DNA of 64,000 nucleotides from NCBI RefSeq assembly GCF_009604425.1, contig NZ_WEGI01000006.1, positions 372,001 to 436,000 on the forward strand, given 5' to 3'. This document shows positions 8,469 to 17,429 of this stretch, piece by piece; positions within the stretch are counted from its first letter, which is position 1; every line of letters begins with the position of its first letter. A program made the position numbers and the translations under genes. The notes below the pieces were generated by a model. The model did no database searches. It was not told the DNA's origin and was given only the letters and a program-made list of their open reading frames with translations. The DNA is from Nocardia aurantia (GTDB lineage: Bacteria; Actinomycetota; Actinomycetes; Mycobacteriales; Mycobacteriaceae).

Positions 8469-9014
8469 ATGAACCAGGTCTCCAGGGTGACAGCGCTTTT
8501 CGCGCTGGCTGTCGCCGCGTCCGCCGTCACCGCGGGCACCGCCGCGGCGGCTCCGTTCGGCACGGACAGTGCGGTCGCGGTCGCCGACCCGCTTGTGTCC
8601 CAAACCGTTTCCGCTCCCGCCGCCGGCCCGGTCGACGAGCATCAGGCCCAGCCCGCGGCCCCGGGCGGCCCGGTGGATCCGAATGCCGAGTACACCAAGG
8701 CATTCGACGCGATCGCCATGGCGTGGGGCACCGACTCCACCATGGGCCGCGTGATCGGCTCCGGCATCGGCGCCGTCGTCGGCTGTGGCCTCGGCGCGGT
8801 CACCGCGGGTTCGCTGGTCGTGGCCGTACCGGTCCTCACGCCGGTCATGGCGATCGGTGGCTGTGTGGTCGGCGCCGGCACCGCCGGATTCCTCGGCGGC
8901 ACCATCGGCAGCATCGTCACCGGCGCCGGCCCGCTGGCCGACGCGGCCGGGCAGCAGTACGCGAACCTGCACTCCAAGGGCCTGATCGCGCAACCGCTGC
9001 CGGATGCGCAGTAA
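8469..9014 (+). CDS. Secreted glycine-zipper protein, first of pair 1
   Basis: 181 residues. A signal peptide (about 1-28, ending TAAAAP) is followed by a Pro/Ala-rich linker and a hydrophobic Gly/Ala domain from about residue 95 (IGSGIGAVVGCGLGAVTAG ... AIGGCVVGAGTAGFLGGTIG) with two cysteines 25 residues apart. The end, ADAAGQQYANLHSKGL, is nearly identical to the end of the protein at 61704-62357. I recognise no named function; the domain looks like a membrane- or envelope-inserting glycine zipper with a likely disulfide. It is followed 35 bases later by a second, related secreted protein. Confidence 0.8.
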   Translation: MNQVSRVTALFALAVAASAVTAGTAAAAPFGTDSAVAVADPLVSQTVSAPAAGPVDEHQAQPAAPGGPVDPNAEYTKAFDAIAMAWGTDSTMGRVIGSGIGAVVGCGLGAVTAGSLVVAVPVLTPVMAIGGCVVGAGTAGFLGGTIGSIVTGAGPLADAAGQQYANLHSKGLIAQPLPDAQ

Positions 9015-9049
9015 CCACCCTCTCCGGCTTATCCAGAAACGAGCGAACC

Positions 9050-9778
9050 ATGAAGGTGAAGACCCAGGGCGCGACCCTGACCGCCCTGACCGCGATGGCG
9101 GCGGTGGCGATCGCCGCGGGAACGGCCAACGCCGACACCGTGTCCCAGGACCCCCAGCAGAAGTCGATGACCGTCGATCTGGCCCCCGGCGTGCAGTACA
9201 CCGGCAACGTGGCCCAGAACGCGGCCGTGCTCAACACGCCGCTGGGCAGCATCGCGATGCGCGCGGGCCAGATCGGCATCCAGGACGCGGCCGGCAACGC
9301 GCTGTACGGGGCTCCCGTCCAGGCGATCGCGCCCACCGACACCGGCGTGGCGGCATCCGCGCCTGCCGCCACGCCGGTGGCCGAGCCGGCCGACGCCGCC
9401 GCGGTCGCCCAGCAGGCCCAGCCGGTCGGTGACTACAACGCCGACCTGCACACCGCCATCGAGACCGCCAACGGCCAGATGGGTCTGGCGATGGGGGTCG
9501 GCGTGCTCGCCGGTTCGGTCGTCGGGATCATCGTCGGCTGTCCGTTCGGCATCGCCACCGGCGGTACGTTGATGGCGCTGGCCTCGCTCGGCACCCTCAC
9601 CCTGCCCGCCGCCGTCGCGGGTTGCCTGGTGGGCGCGACCGCGGTCGGCGGCCTCGGCGCCACCGTCGGCGGCGTGCTCGCGGCCGTGCCGGTCGGCATC
9701 GCGACCGGTGTATCGACCTTCAACCAGCTGCAATCGCAGCACGCGGCCGCCCCGCAGACGGCACCGGCCAACAGCTGA
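9050..9778 (+). CDS. Secreted glycine-zipper protein, second of pair 1
   Basis: 242 residues from ATG 9050 (MKVKTQGATL), chosen because it gives a signal peptide ending TANAD; upstream in-frame sequence is a shadow of the previous gene. Residues about 35-95 form a beta-rich domain (VDLAPGVQYTG, IGIQDAAGNALYGAP) shared with the protein at 62380-63048. A Pro/Ala linker and a hydrophobic Gly/Ala domain follow, with cysteines in IIVGCPFG and VAGCLVG spaced 27 apart. Family function is unknown; export and envelope association are inferred from the signal peptide and composition. Confidence 0.8.
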   Translation: MKVKTQGATLTALTAMAAVAIAAGTANADTVSQDPQQKSMTVDLAPGVQYTGNVAQNAAVLNTPLGSIAMRAGQIGIQDAAGNALYGAPVQAIAPTDTGVAASAPAATPVAEPADAAAVAQQAQPVGDYNADLHTAIETANGQMGLAMGVGVLAGSVVGIIVGCPFGIATGGTLMALASLGTLTLPAAVAGCLVGATAVGGLGATVGGVLAAVPVGIATGVSTFNQLQSQHAAAPQTAPANS

Positions 9779-9796
9779 GCGGGCGCCTGCGCCAGT

Positions 9797-11284
9797 ATGG
9801 TTCCCATGATGCAGTATCCGATGTTCATCGACGGGAAGGATCATTCTCCTCTCGGGAGAGAGTGGTTCTCCACCGATAATCCCTATCTGGGCACCCCCTG
9901 GGCGCAGATCGCGAAGGGCGGCGCCGACGACGTCGACGCCGCCGTCACGGCCGCACACCGGGCCTTCACCGCCGGTCCCTGGCCGGAACTCACCGCCAGT
10001 CAGCGCGGCGCGCTGCTGCGCAGACTCGGCGACGTGCTCGCCGAGAACGCGCAGCGGCTCGCCGAACTGGAGACCCGCGACAACGGCAAGCTCTACGCCG
10101 AGATGTTCACGCAGGTCTCCTACCTGCCGCAGTGGTTCTACTACTACGGCGGGCTGGCGGACAAGATCGAGGGCACGGTGCTGCCGCTGGACAAGAAGGG
10201 CTACTTCTCCTATACGAAGAAGGAGCCGATCGGCGTGGTCGGGATCATCACGCCGTGGAACTCGCCGCTGATGCTGCTCACCTGGAAGCTGGCACCCGCG
10301 CTGGCGGCCGGCTGCACGGTGGTGATCAAGCCGTCGGAGTTCACCTCCGCCTCCACCATCGAGCTGGTGCGGCTGTTCGACGAGGCGGGCGTGCCGCCCG
10401 GGGTGATCAACGTGGTCACCGGCTTCGGCGCCGACGTCGGCTCGCCGCTGGTCGAACATCCGCTGATCCGCAAGATCAGCTTCACCGGCTCGGACGGCAC
10501 CGGCCGGTTCATCGGAGCCGCGGCGGCCAAGGACTTCAAGCACGTCAGCCTCGAACTGGGCGGCAAGTCACCGAACATCGTGTTCGCCGACGCGGATCTC
10601 GACGCCGCGGTCAACGGCGTGGTGTCGGGCATCTTCGCGGCCACCGGGCAGACCTGCCTGGCCGGTTCGCGGCTGCTGGTGCAGCGCACGATCCACGACG
10701 AATTCGTCGGCCGCGTCGTGGAATTGGCGAAATCGGCGCGGATGGGCGATCCGCGCGAGGAGACCACCCAGGTCGGCCCCGTCACCACCGTGCCGCAGTA
10801 CCGGAAGGTGCTCGACTACATCGAGGTGGCGAAAGCCGAAGGCGCGCAGGTGGTTCTCGGCGGCGGCCCGGCCGATCGGCCGGAGTGCGGCAACGGCTGG
10901 TTCGTCGAGCCGACCATCTTCACCGGCGTCGACAACTCGATGCGGATCGCACAGGAGGAGGTGTTCGGCCCGGTGCTCGCCGTCATTCCCTTCGACGACG
11001 AGGACGACGCCGTCGCGATCGCCAACGACGGGCGCTACGGCCTCGCGGCCGGCGTCTGGACCTCCGACATCGGCCGCAGTTTCCGCATGGCCGACCGCAT
11101 CCGCTCCGGCACCGTGTGGGTGAACACCTACCGTGCGGTGAGCTACCTCGCCCCCTTCGGCGGGTTCAAGGACTCCGGCATCGGCCGCGAGAACGGCATC
11201 GCCGCCGTCGAGGAATACCTCGAGAACAAGACCGTGTGGATCAACACCGGTGCGCCGGTGGGCAATCCGTTCGTCATCCGCTGA
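9797..11284 (+). CDS. Aldehyde dehydrogenase (NAD-dependent type)
   Basis: 495 residues. The full ALDH fold is present: GIITPWNSPL in the coenzyme domain, KPSEFTSAS, FTGSDGTGR, the general-base Glu in LELGGKSPN, the nucleophile Cys in TGQTCLAGSR, and EEVFGPVLAV near the end. It should oxidise an aldehyde to the acid with NAD or NADP. It starts 18 bases after the secreted protein gene, so it may be co-transcribed, but there is no functional link I can name. A 13-bp hairpin follows its stop. The substrate is unknown. Confidence 0.93.
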   Translation: MVPMMQYPMFIDGKDHSPLGREWFSTDNPYLGTPWAQIAKGGADDVDAAVTAAHRAFTAGPWPELTASQRGALLRRLGDVLAENAQRLAELETRDNGKLYAEMFTQVSYLPQWFYYYGGLADKIEGTVLPLDKKGYFSYTKKEPIGVVGIITPWNSPLMLLTWKLAPALAAGCTVVIKPSEFTSASTIELVRLFDEAGVPPGVINVVTGFGADVGSPLVEHPLIRKISFTGSDGTGRFIGAAAAKDFKHVSLELGGKSPNIVFADADLDAAVNGVVSGIFAATGQTCLAGSRLLVQRTIHDEFVGRVVELAKSARMGDPREETTQVGPVTTVPQYRKVLDYIEVAKAEGAQVVLGGGPADRPECGNGWFVEPTIFTGVDNSMRIAQEEVFGPVLAVIPFDDEDDAVAIANDGRYGLAAGVWTSDIGRSFRMADRIRSGTVWVNTYRAVSYLAPFGGFKDSGIGRENGIAAVEEYLENKTVWINTGAPVGNPFVIR

Positions 11285-11301
11285 CCCGGACCATGTGGCG
11301 G

Positions 11302-11337
11302 GTGTGGGCGCCGGAACCCTCCGACCGGCGCCCACAC
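11302..11337. terminator. Bidirectional terminator-like hairpin
   Basis: A perfect 13-bp stem (GTGTGGGCGCCGG at 11302-11314 pairing with 11325-11337) with a 10-base loop, located between the converging ALDH and cyclase genes. There is no T-run, which is common for actinobacterial terminators. Confidence 0.7.
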
Positions 11338-11428
11338 GGGCTTCCCTTGCGCGCGTGGCCGTTTCCGCCCGTGTCGCCGCCCGCCCGGCCGTTCCACCCG
11401 AGTGCGGCCGTCCGGTTGCCCGACCGGC

Positions 11429-12589
11429 TCAGTCCCGCGCGCGCTCCACCCGGATCGGCTCCAGCGTCCCGACGCCGCGAATGTCGCGCTCCCCCAGCGG
11501 TAGCAGGTCGAAGCCCGGATGCCCGGCCAGTTCGCCGGCCACCTCCGGGGCGGCCAGCACGGTGTGCGGCTCGGCGAGGGCGGTGAGCCGGCTGGCCAGA
11601 TTCACCGTGGGGCCGAACACATCTCCCAGATAGGGCAGCACCGAACCGTGGGCGAGCCCGATCCGGACCCCGGGGATCAGCGAGTCGGTGGCGAACCGGG
11701 CCGCCAGCCGGGTGGCGATGTCGGCCAGATCGACCGCGGTGTCGGTGGTGAACAGCACCTCGTCGCCCAGCATCTTCACCACGTTGCCGCCGCAGTCCGC
11801 GACGATCTCGGTGGCGCGGTACTCGAACCGCGCGATCAGCCGCTTCAGATCGATGTCCGAATACGACCGGCTCAGTTCGGTGAAACCGACGATGTCCGCG
11901 AAACCCACACCGGCGACCGGCATCTCGGATTCGGCGGTCTCGTCCAACCGGCCGATCGCGGTGGACACCTGCCGCCGCCACATCTGCCCGAGCACCCACT
12001 GCGCCTCGGGCATCCGCAGCACCAACTGCTCGACCGCGTCCCGGCCCACGGCCCGGGAGCGGTCCCGGTGACTGGCGACGATCTCCATCTGCAGCTGTGC
12101 CAGATAGCCGATCGCGCGGCTGAGAATCCTGGTGAGCCGCAACGATTCCGGCTCGTCCAGGGCCCCGGCGGTGACGTAACCGGTGATCAGGCGGAGCAAT
12201 TCGACATCGGAGACGGTGAATTCCAGCTCACCGTCCGGGGCCCGCGGGTAGCCCAGCGCCCGCCAGTAGCGGCGGGCGCGTTGCACCGTGACACCCGCCG
12301 CGGCCGCCGCCTCATCGGCGGTGTAGCACAACGGTTCCCCGAGCCCCGGAGGCACGGGGCCCGGAGCAGCGGAGCCCGACGCTGTCGAATCACCGCGGCC
12401 GGGCGGGATGCGATCACCAGGACCCGGCGGTATCCGATCGCCGGGACCCGGCGGTGCCGAATCGCCGGAACCCGGTGCTGCCCAATCGCCGGGGCCCGGT
12501 GCTGCCCAATCGCCGGGGCCCGGCGGTGCCGAATCGCCGGGGCCCGGCGGTGCCGAATCGCCGGGGCCCGGCAGCGGCGACGCGGACAC
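11429..12589 (-). CDS. Class III adenylate/guanylate cyclase with N-terminal octapeptide repeats
   Basis: 386 residues as read from a GTG 11 bases after the mftD stop. Residues 8-71 are eight copies of an octapeptide of the type GPGDSAPP. Residues about 88-115 resemble a MerR-like HTH (TADEAAAAAGVTVQRARRYW), about 130-195 a helical regulatory domain, and about 205-386 the class III catalytic domain: FADIVGFTELS with one metal Asp, KMLGDEVLF with the second metal Asp, and DVFGPTVNLASRL with the transition-state Asn and Arg. All key residues are present, so it should be active. The true start could lie after the repeats, though no good site is seen. Proximity suggests co-transcription with the mycofactocin genes. 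Confidence 0.82.
   Translation of the reverse strand: MSASPLPGPGDSAPPGPGDSAPPGPGDWAAPGPGDWAAPGSGDSAPPGPGDRIPPGPGDRIPPGRGDSTASGSAAPGPVPPGLGEPLCYTADEAAAAAGVTVQRARRYWRALGYPRAPDGELEFTVSDVELLRLITGYVTAGALDEPESLRLTRILSRAIGYLAQLQMEIVASHRDRSRAVGRDAVEQLVLRMPEAQWVLGQMWRRQVSTAIGRLDETAESEMPVAGVGFADIVGFTELSRSYSDIDLKRLIARFEYRATEIVADCGGNVVKMLGDEVLFTTDTAVDLADIATRLAARFATDSLIPGVRIGLAHGSVLPYLGDVFGPTVNLASRLTALAEPHTVLAAPEVAGELAGHPGFDLLPLGERDIRGVGTLEPIRVERARD
12377..12568 (-). repeat. Eight 24-bp tandem repeats coding for an octapeptide
   Basis: Eight consecutive 24-base units encode GPGDSAPP (twice), GPGDWAAP (twice), GSGDSAPP, GPGDRIPP (twice) and GRGDSTAS. Adjacent units occur as near-identical pairs, a pattern expected from recent slippage duplication. 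Copy number may therefore vary among strains. Confidence 0.9.
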
Positions 12590-12599
12590 GGTGCACCCG

Positions 12600-13781
12600 C
12601 TACCGGTCGCCGGTGCCGAGGGCGCGCACGAAGTCCGGGGGTAGCAGCACGTCTTCCCGGCTCAGATCGTGGATCGAGCTGTGGCCCAACGCCAGCAGCG
12701 TCGAGTCGATGCCACCGCGCAGCACGTCGAGCACGTTCTCGACCCCGGCCTGGCCGTTGGCGGCGAGCCCCCACAGGTAAGCGCGGCCGATCATCACCGC
12801 GCGGGCGCCCAGGGCCACCGCCTTCACCACGTCGCTGCCGCGGCGGATGCCACCGTCGATCACGACCTCCAGCTGATCGCCGACCGCGTCCACGATCGCC
12901 GGCAGCGCACGGATCGAGGCCGGGGTGCCGTCGAGGTTGTTGCCACCGTGATTGGACACCGAGATGGCGGCCACCCCGGCGTCGGCGGCGCGCCGCGCCT
13001 CGTCGACCCGGTAGACGCCCTTGAGCAGCAGCGGGCCCTCCCACTGTTCGACCAGCCAGCGCACGTCGTCCCAGGACGGCGGCGCGGTGTTCATCCACTC
13101 GCCGTACGCGCCGAAGAAGGTCGGCACCGTGCCGTCGGCGGCGGCCATGTTCGGCGCGGTCAGATCCGGGATGTGCCCGGTGCGCGCGAACGACCACAGC
13201 CAGCCCGGACGCCGCAGCGCCTCCGGCGCGAAGCGCATGGCCTCGCGGAAGGTCAGCTTCTCCGGGATGTGCGGGCTGCCCCAGTCGCGGCCGTAGGAGA
13301 ACGACCAGTCCAGGGTGAGGATGATCGCGAGCGCCCCGGCCTGCCGGGCCCGGTCCAGGCGGCGCAGCATGTCGTCGCGCGACCCGATCCAGTACAGCTG
13401 GTAGAAGGTCTTCGGATTGGCGGCGATCACGTCCTCGACGGGCTTGCTCGCGAACGAGCTCAGCCCCATCGCGGTCCCCCGGGCGGCCGCGGCCCGCGCC
13501 ACGGCCACCTCACCGTCGGGATGCACCGCCTGCACCCCGGTCGGGGAGATGATCACCGGCAGCGAGATCTCCTGTCCCAGAAAGGTGGTGGACAGGTCGC
13601 GCTTACCGGACATGCCGGCGGTGAGGGGCGCGAAGCCGATCTCGTCGAAGGCGCTCATGTTGTCCCGATAGGTGACGCCCTTCTCCGCACCGGCCAGCAG
13701 CGCGCTGTACACCGACGGCGGCAGCCGCTTCTGGGCGCGCCGCTGCGCCTCGGCCACGGTCTCGAACCAGCCTCCGGCCAT
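12600..13781 (-). CDS. mftD: Mycofactocin biosynthesis FMN-dependent deaminase MftD
   Basis: 393 residues from ATG 13781, with AAGGAG six bases upstream. It is an FMN-dependent alpha-hydroxy-acid-oxidase-fold protein: LPVIISPTGVQ, LLKGVYRV with the flavin-contacting Lys, SNHGGNNLDG with the active His, and IDGGIRRGSDV. In the characterised pathway MftD converts the AHDP intermediate (from the MftA C-terminus) to pre-mycofactocin by oxidative deamination. Here it lies at the far end of the operon, after mftF, and not between mftC and mftE as in Mycobacterium. Confidence 0.93.
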   Translation of the reverse strand: MAGGWFETVAEAQRRAQKRLPPSVYSALLAGAEKGVTYRDNMSAFDEIGFAPLTAGMSGKRDLSTTFLGQEISLPVIISPTGVQAVHPDGEVAVARAAAARGTAMGLSSFASKPVEDVIAANPKTFYQLYWIGSRDDMLRRLDRARQAGALAIILTLDWSFSYGRDWGSPHIPEKLTFREAMRFAPEALRRPGWLWSFARTGHIPDLTAPNMAAADGTVPTFFGAYGEWMNTAPPSWDDVRWLVEQWEGPLLLKGVYRVDEARRAADAGVAAISVSNHGGNNLDGTPASIRALPAIVDAVGDQLEVVIDGGIRRGSDVVKAVALGARAVMIGRAYLWGLAANGQAGVENVLDVLRGGIDSTLLALGHSSIHDLSREDVLLPPDFVRALGTGDR

Positions 13782-13851
13782 GAAAAACTCCTTGTTGCAG
13801 AATTGTCGGGCGCGGCCGGGTTCCGGCCGCGATGGAATGCCTTCGCGCGCT

Positions 13852-15279
13852 TCAGTTGCCCCGCATGCGCGGTCGGACGAATTTCGGGCGCAACGGCTGC
13901 CAGGTCCGGTGCCGCACGCAGCCGGTGTAGACGCCGGCGCCGTAGGCCACGTCGTCGGCGAGCCGGTGCGCGGCGGTGCGCAGCGGGCGCCGCCCGGCGC
14001 CGTCACGCAGGCCGGTGGCCAGCAGCAGTGCGGCCACGGCCAGCCGCCGCCCCCACCGGCGGCGACCGCCGGGCAGGGCCGCCGCCAGCACCAGCGGCGC
14101 CGCGAATTGAGTTGCGTACCTGCCTGTTTCGATCGCCGTGCGATGGATACCGGAGGCCGTCGCGCCGAGGGCCAGATCGGCCGGTACCCCGGCCCGATCG
14201 AGCGGCACCGCGACGGTCGCGGCGCTGCCGATCGCCCCGGCCAGCGCCAGCGACGGCCGCCGGGCCAGCAGCCCGAACACCGTCAGCACCGCCCAGGGAT
14301 GCACGATCAGCGGCGGCACGCTGCCCGGATGCAGGTGCGCCAGCGGCGCGGCCGAGGTGCCGTAGCGGAAGCGCCGGGCCAGCAGCCGCGGCAGCGCGGC
14401 CGGCTCCTCGTGCGCGACCCGCACGGCCGGATCGTAGCGCACCCGCCACCCCGCCTCGTGCAGCCGCCACACCAGGTCGACATCCTCGCCGACCCGCAGG
14501 TCGGGATCGAAAGCCTCACCGTCCCAGCCGACATCGAGCACGGCGCCGCGGCGCACCAGCAGCGCGGCGGTGGGCACGTACGCCACCGCGCCCTGCGGCT
14601 GCACCCGCGCCGGCCGCTCGCCGAGGTCCAGCCCGCAGCGGTGGGCGTGTTTCCCGGTGGGCAGCGTGACGATGCGCGGGGCGACCGCGGCCACCACCGG
14701 ATCGGCGAAATGCCCTGCGAGACTGTCGATCCAGTCCGGTTCGGGCACACAGTCGCTGTCCAGGAAGGCGATCAGTTCGGTGCGGACCCGGCGCAGCGCG
14801 GTGTTGCGCGCGGCCGCGGGGCCGCGGTTGCGGTCGTGCCGGATCAGTGTCACGCCGGGACGGTCGGCGACCGCCGCCAGCGATACGGGATCGTCGGAGC
14901 CGTCGTCGATCACCACGACCGGATAGTCCTCGCCGAGGGCGTCGAGACAGCGCGCCAGCATGGCGGCGCGATCGCGGATCGGGATCACCACGGTCAGATT
15001 GGGCCGGGTCTCCGGACGCGGCGGCCGCGGATGCGCCAGGCCCGCGTCGGTGAGCCGGCGGGCCAGCACCCCGGCGGCCCGGCTGGTCACCGGCCCGGCC
15101 TCCAGTTGCTGCCACAGCCGGCTCCCGGCCGGGGTCAATCTCAGGACGCGCGAAGGGGTTCCGCCCCACCAGAGGTTCCCGGGCAGCAGTCGCACGCTCG
15201 CGTCCGGCACCACGTGGAATCCGGTCGGCAGCGGATCGATGGCGCTGAGCGTGGTAGCCAGCGCATAGTTCTCGGTCAC
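13852..15279 (-). CDS. mftF: Mycofactocin glycosyltransferase MftF
   Basis: 475 residues from a GTG at 15279 that overlaps the stop of the SDR gene (GTGA), with GGAGGG eight bases before. Residues about 1-90 form a PqqD-like N-terminal section; about 95-330 are a GT-2 domain (TVVIPIRDRAAML, VVVIDDGSDD, AFLDSDCVPEPDW, GEDVDLVWRLHEAGW); the C-terminus has hydrophobic helices (WAVLTVFGLLA, LALAGAIGSAATVAV) that likely bind the membrane. MftF adds the oligoglucan chain to the mycofactocin core. Confidence 0.92.
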   Translation of the reverse strand: MTENYALATTLSAIDPLPTGFHVVPDASVRLLPGNLWWGGTPSRVLRLTPAGSRLWQQLEAGPVTSRAAGVLARRLTDAGLAHPRPPRPETRPNLTVVIPIRDRAAMLARCLDALGEDYPVVVIDDGSDDPVSLAAVADRPGVTLIRHDRNRGPAAARNTALRRVRTELIAFLDSDCVPEPDWIDSLAGHFADPVVAAVAPRIVTLPTGKHAHRCGLDLGERPARVQPQGAVAYVPTAALLVRRGAVLDVGWDGEAFDPDLRVGEDVDLVWRLHEAGWRVRYDPAVRVAHEEPAALPRLLARRFRYGTSAAPLAHLHPGSVPPLIVHPWAVLTVFGLLARRPSLALAGAIGSAATVAVPLDRAGVPADLALGATASGIHRTAIETGRYATQFAAPLVLAAALPGGRRRWGRRLAVAALLLATGLRDGAGRRPLRTAAHRLADDVAYGAGVYTGCVRHRTWQPLRPKFVRPRMRGN

Positions 15280-16115
15280 AGTGACAGCCCTCCATCCGCG
15301 GAAACGATCGAACCGGTCATCGCGCCGGATTCCGCACCGGCGAGGAATGCCAGCACCGACGCGATCTCTGCGGGTTTCAGCAGCCGGCCCACCGGCTGCT
15401 GATAGGCGAACCGCCCCGGTTCCGGCAGTCCGTACAGTCGTGCGGTCTCGGCGAGGATCGCGGTATCGGTCGAGCCCGGACTGACCGCGTTCGCGGTCAC
15501 CCCGCTGCTGCCGAGTTCTGCGGCCAGCGCCCGGATCAGTCCCGCCACACCGGCTTTCGCGGCGCAGTAGGCCGCGAGCATCGGCAATCCCTTGGTGGCC
15601 GCCGCCGAGGCGATCGCCAGGAACCGCCCCGAACGGGGCTCGGGCCGCGCCAGTAGCGCCGGTATCGCCGCCCGGGCCAGGTTCATCACCCCGCCCAGGC
15701 AGATGTCCATGACGACCCGCTCCTCGTCGACGGACTGCTCCCACAACGGAACTCCGCCCGTCATGACGCCCGCCACGGCGAGCGCCGCGTCCAGCCCACC
15801 CCAGTTGTCCACCGCCGCCGCCACGGCCCCGCGCAGCGCGTCGGTGTCGCGCACGTCGGCGACATACGGCACCGCCTGTCCCCCAGCCTCTTTCGCGGCC
15901 AGCACCACGGCATCCAGCTCGGCGCGGGTACCCATCGGATACGGCAGGTGCGGATCGTCGGCCGCCATGTCCACGGCCACCACCGACCACCCGCGCTCGG
16001 CCAGCGCCAGTACCGTCGCCGCCCCGATCCCCCGCGCGGCCCCGGTCACCACGGCCACCCGGCCGCCCTGCTGCGGATGTCCGACCCGCGACGCCTGCGA
16101 ATCCGGCCCGGTCAT
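15276..16115 (-). CDS. Mycofactocin-coupled SDR oxidoreductase
   Basis: 279 residues from ATG 16115 with a GAGGTGAGG ribosome site. The NAD motif VTGAARGIGAAT and the SDR catalytic set (Ser in AIASAAATKG, YCAAK with Tyr and Lys) are present. A segment after the second strand (DDPHLPYPMGTRAELDAVVLAAK) is longer than in ordinary SDRs, as expected of mycofactocin-dependent members, in which it helps hold the NAD cofactor so that it is re-oxidised by mycofactocin. Its place between mftE and mftF and its 4-base overlap with mftF support that role. The substrate is unknown. Confidence 0.88.
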   Translation of the reverse strand: MTGPDSQASRVGHPQQGGRVAVVTGAARGIGAATVLALAERGWSVVAVDMAADDPHLPYPMGTRAELDAVVLAAKEAGGQAVPYVADVRDTDALRGAVAAAVDNWGGLDAALAVAGVMTGGVPLWEQSVDEERVVMDICLGGVMNLARAAIPALLARPEPRSGRFLAIASAAATKGLPMLAAYCAAKAGVAGLIRALAAELGSSGVTANAVSPGSTDTAILAETARLYGLPEPGRFAYQQPVGRLLKPAEIASVLAFLAGAESGAMTGSIVSADGGLSL

Positions 16116-16608
16116 GCCCTCACCTCGTGTTCCCTCACAACGTGCGCGCGCCGGCCCGCGCTCCTCGGCGGAGACATGGTCGAAAGCCGCCACCCACAGC
16201 GTTCGTGGCGCAGTCGACCGGATCGCTTCGACTGCGCTGCTCGACTCCGATCCGCCCTCGGCAGCATCGGGAATTCGTCACGGCTGAGCAGCCGCGTCGC
16301 GACGGGCGCGCCCCCGCTACCGCGCGGCCCGTGCGCGCATGCCGCGGCCACGGATCGGCACGCCGCGGGCGGACCGGCGAGCACGGCCACCGTTGACGCC
16401 GGATCGATCGCGGTCGATCCCGGCCCGCTCGCGAACGGCCACGATTCGCGTGCCGCGCATTCGGTTCGGCCCTCGATGCACCGCCCGGCGGTCCACCCGG
16501 CGGCGCGGTACCCGGGGCGCTGTCGCGATCCGGTGCGCTTGCCCGGGACCTCGGATCGGCCGATCCCGGCCCCGGTGTCCCGAGCGGTCGGCACGTCGGT
16601 GCGGTGCG
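16116..16608. other. 493-base gap without a convincing gene
   Basis: This gap separates the SDR start from the mftE stop. Open frames exist on both strands but encode Arg/Ala/Pro-rich low-complexity sequence without a ribosome site, as expected by chance at this GC content. It may hold an internal promoter for the SDR-mftF-mftD part; I see no clear -10/-35 or hairpin. Confidence 0.5.
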
Positions 16609-17301
16609 TCAGGCGGCGGATGGTTCGCGCCATGTGGTCACCTCCCGGAGCAGTGTGGTGGTCAGGGTGTCGAGCAGGGTGTGGCCCTCGGCGGCGGTGG
16701 CGCCGGTGGGGTCGCCGAGGATCCCCGACTCGCTCACGGCGAGAACACCTCCGGAGCGGAGGTCCGGCATCAGTTCGGCGAGCGGCCTGGTGTTGCCGGG
16801 GACCGCGCGGGCGGACCGGACCGCCTCCGGCCGCAATGCCAGCAGCAGCGCGGTCTCGGTGCGGCCCGCATGCGGGTCGCCGGACCAGCGCGGCGAGAAG
16901 ACTTGCACGTCACGGGTTTCCGCACGCAGCCGGGCCACGGCACGAGCGACCGGAGTGGTGTTGCCGCCGTGTGCCGAGACGAACAACAGGTGATCGAAGG
17001 TGTCGCAGGCGGACCGGCCGAGCTCCAGCAGCAGCAGTTCGGTCGCTTCGAGGCCGATCGACAGGGTGCCGGGGAATCCGGCGTGCTCGCCGCTGGAGCC
17101 GTAGGCGACCGGCGGTGCGACCAGCACGTCGTCGCGGGCCCGCGCGAGCCGATCGCACAGGGCCACAGCGATATCCGTGTCGGTGCTCAGCGGCAGATGC
17201 GGTCCGTGCTGTTCGGTGGCGCCGATCGGCACCGCCAGCAACGCACCCGCCGCCGCCCGGTCGCGAACATCGGTCCAGGTCAGGTCGGCCAAGCGGGTCA
17301 T
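16609..17301 (-). CDS. mftE: Mycofactocin peptidase MftE (creatininase family)
   Basis: 230 residues from ATG 17301, which overlaps the stop of a 42-codon ORF (ATGA). It has the creatininase-family metal site: GATEQHGPHLPLSTDTDI near residues 25-45, and VSAHGGNTTP around residue 115, supplying Glu, His and Asp ligands. MftE removes the N-terminal part of the modified MftA peptide to release AHDP. Full length for the family. Expression should be coupled to the upstream ORF and mftC. Confidence 0.92.
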   Translation of the reverse strand: MTRLADLTWTDVRDRAAAGALLAVPIGATEQHGPHLPLSTDTDIAVALCDRLARARDDVLVAPPVAYGSSGEHAGFPGTLSIGLEATELLLLELGRSACDTFDHLLFVSAHGGNTTPVARAVARLRAETRDVQVFSPRWSGDPHAGRTETALLLALRPEAVRSARAVPGNTRPLAELMPDLRSGGVLAVSESGILGDPTGATAAEGHTLLDTLTTTLLREVTTWREPSAA

Positions 17302-17426
17302 GACCCGCTCCCCGGCTCCACCAGGTTCGACAGCACCGCTGCCGAACTGTCCAGGGCCGCACCGGAACCCGAGAGGGCGACAGCGGTGGTCACGGCCAGG
17401 ACGGCGGAACCGGAGGGACGGGACAT
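17298..17426 (-). CDS. Candidate 42-residue protein coupled to mftC and mftE
   Basis: An ATG three bases after the mftC stop opens a 42-codon frame that ends in TGA overlapping the mftE ATG by the ATGA arrangement. A GGAG inside the mftC 3' end stands seven bases before its ATG. The product begins MSRPSGSAVLAVTTAVALSG, that is, a short polar start followed by a hydrophobic stretch of about 14 residues, then a Ser/Ala-rich tail ending EPGSGS. It could be a small membrane peptide or merely a coupling ORF that re-initiates ribosomes onto mftE. I know no such gene in described mycofactocin loci. Confidence 0.5.
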   Translation of the reverse strand: MSRPSGSAVLAVTTAVALSGSGAALDSSAAVLSNLVEPGSGS

Positions 17427-17429
17427 GAT

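Noticed and set aside
12377..12568. A CRISPR-like array
   Set aside because: The 24-base repeats are contiguous without spacers and in frame with the cyclase; a coding minisatellite.
16112..16633. A 173-codon minus-strand frame in the mftE-SDR gap
   Set aside because: Arg/Ala-rich, overlaps mftE and SDR ends in another frame, no ribosome site.
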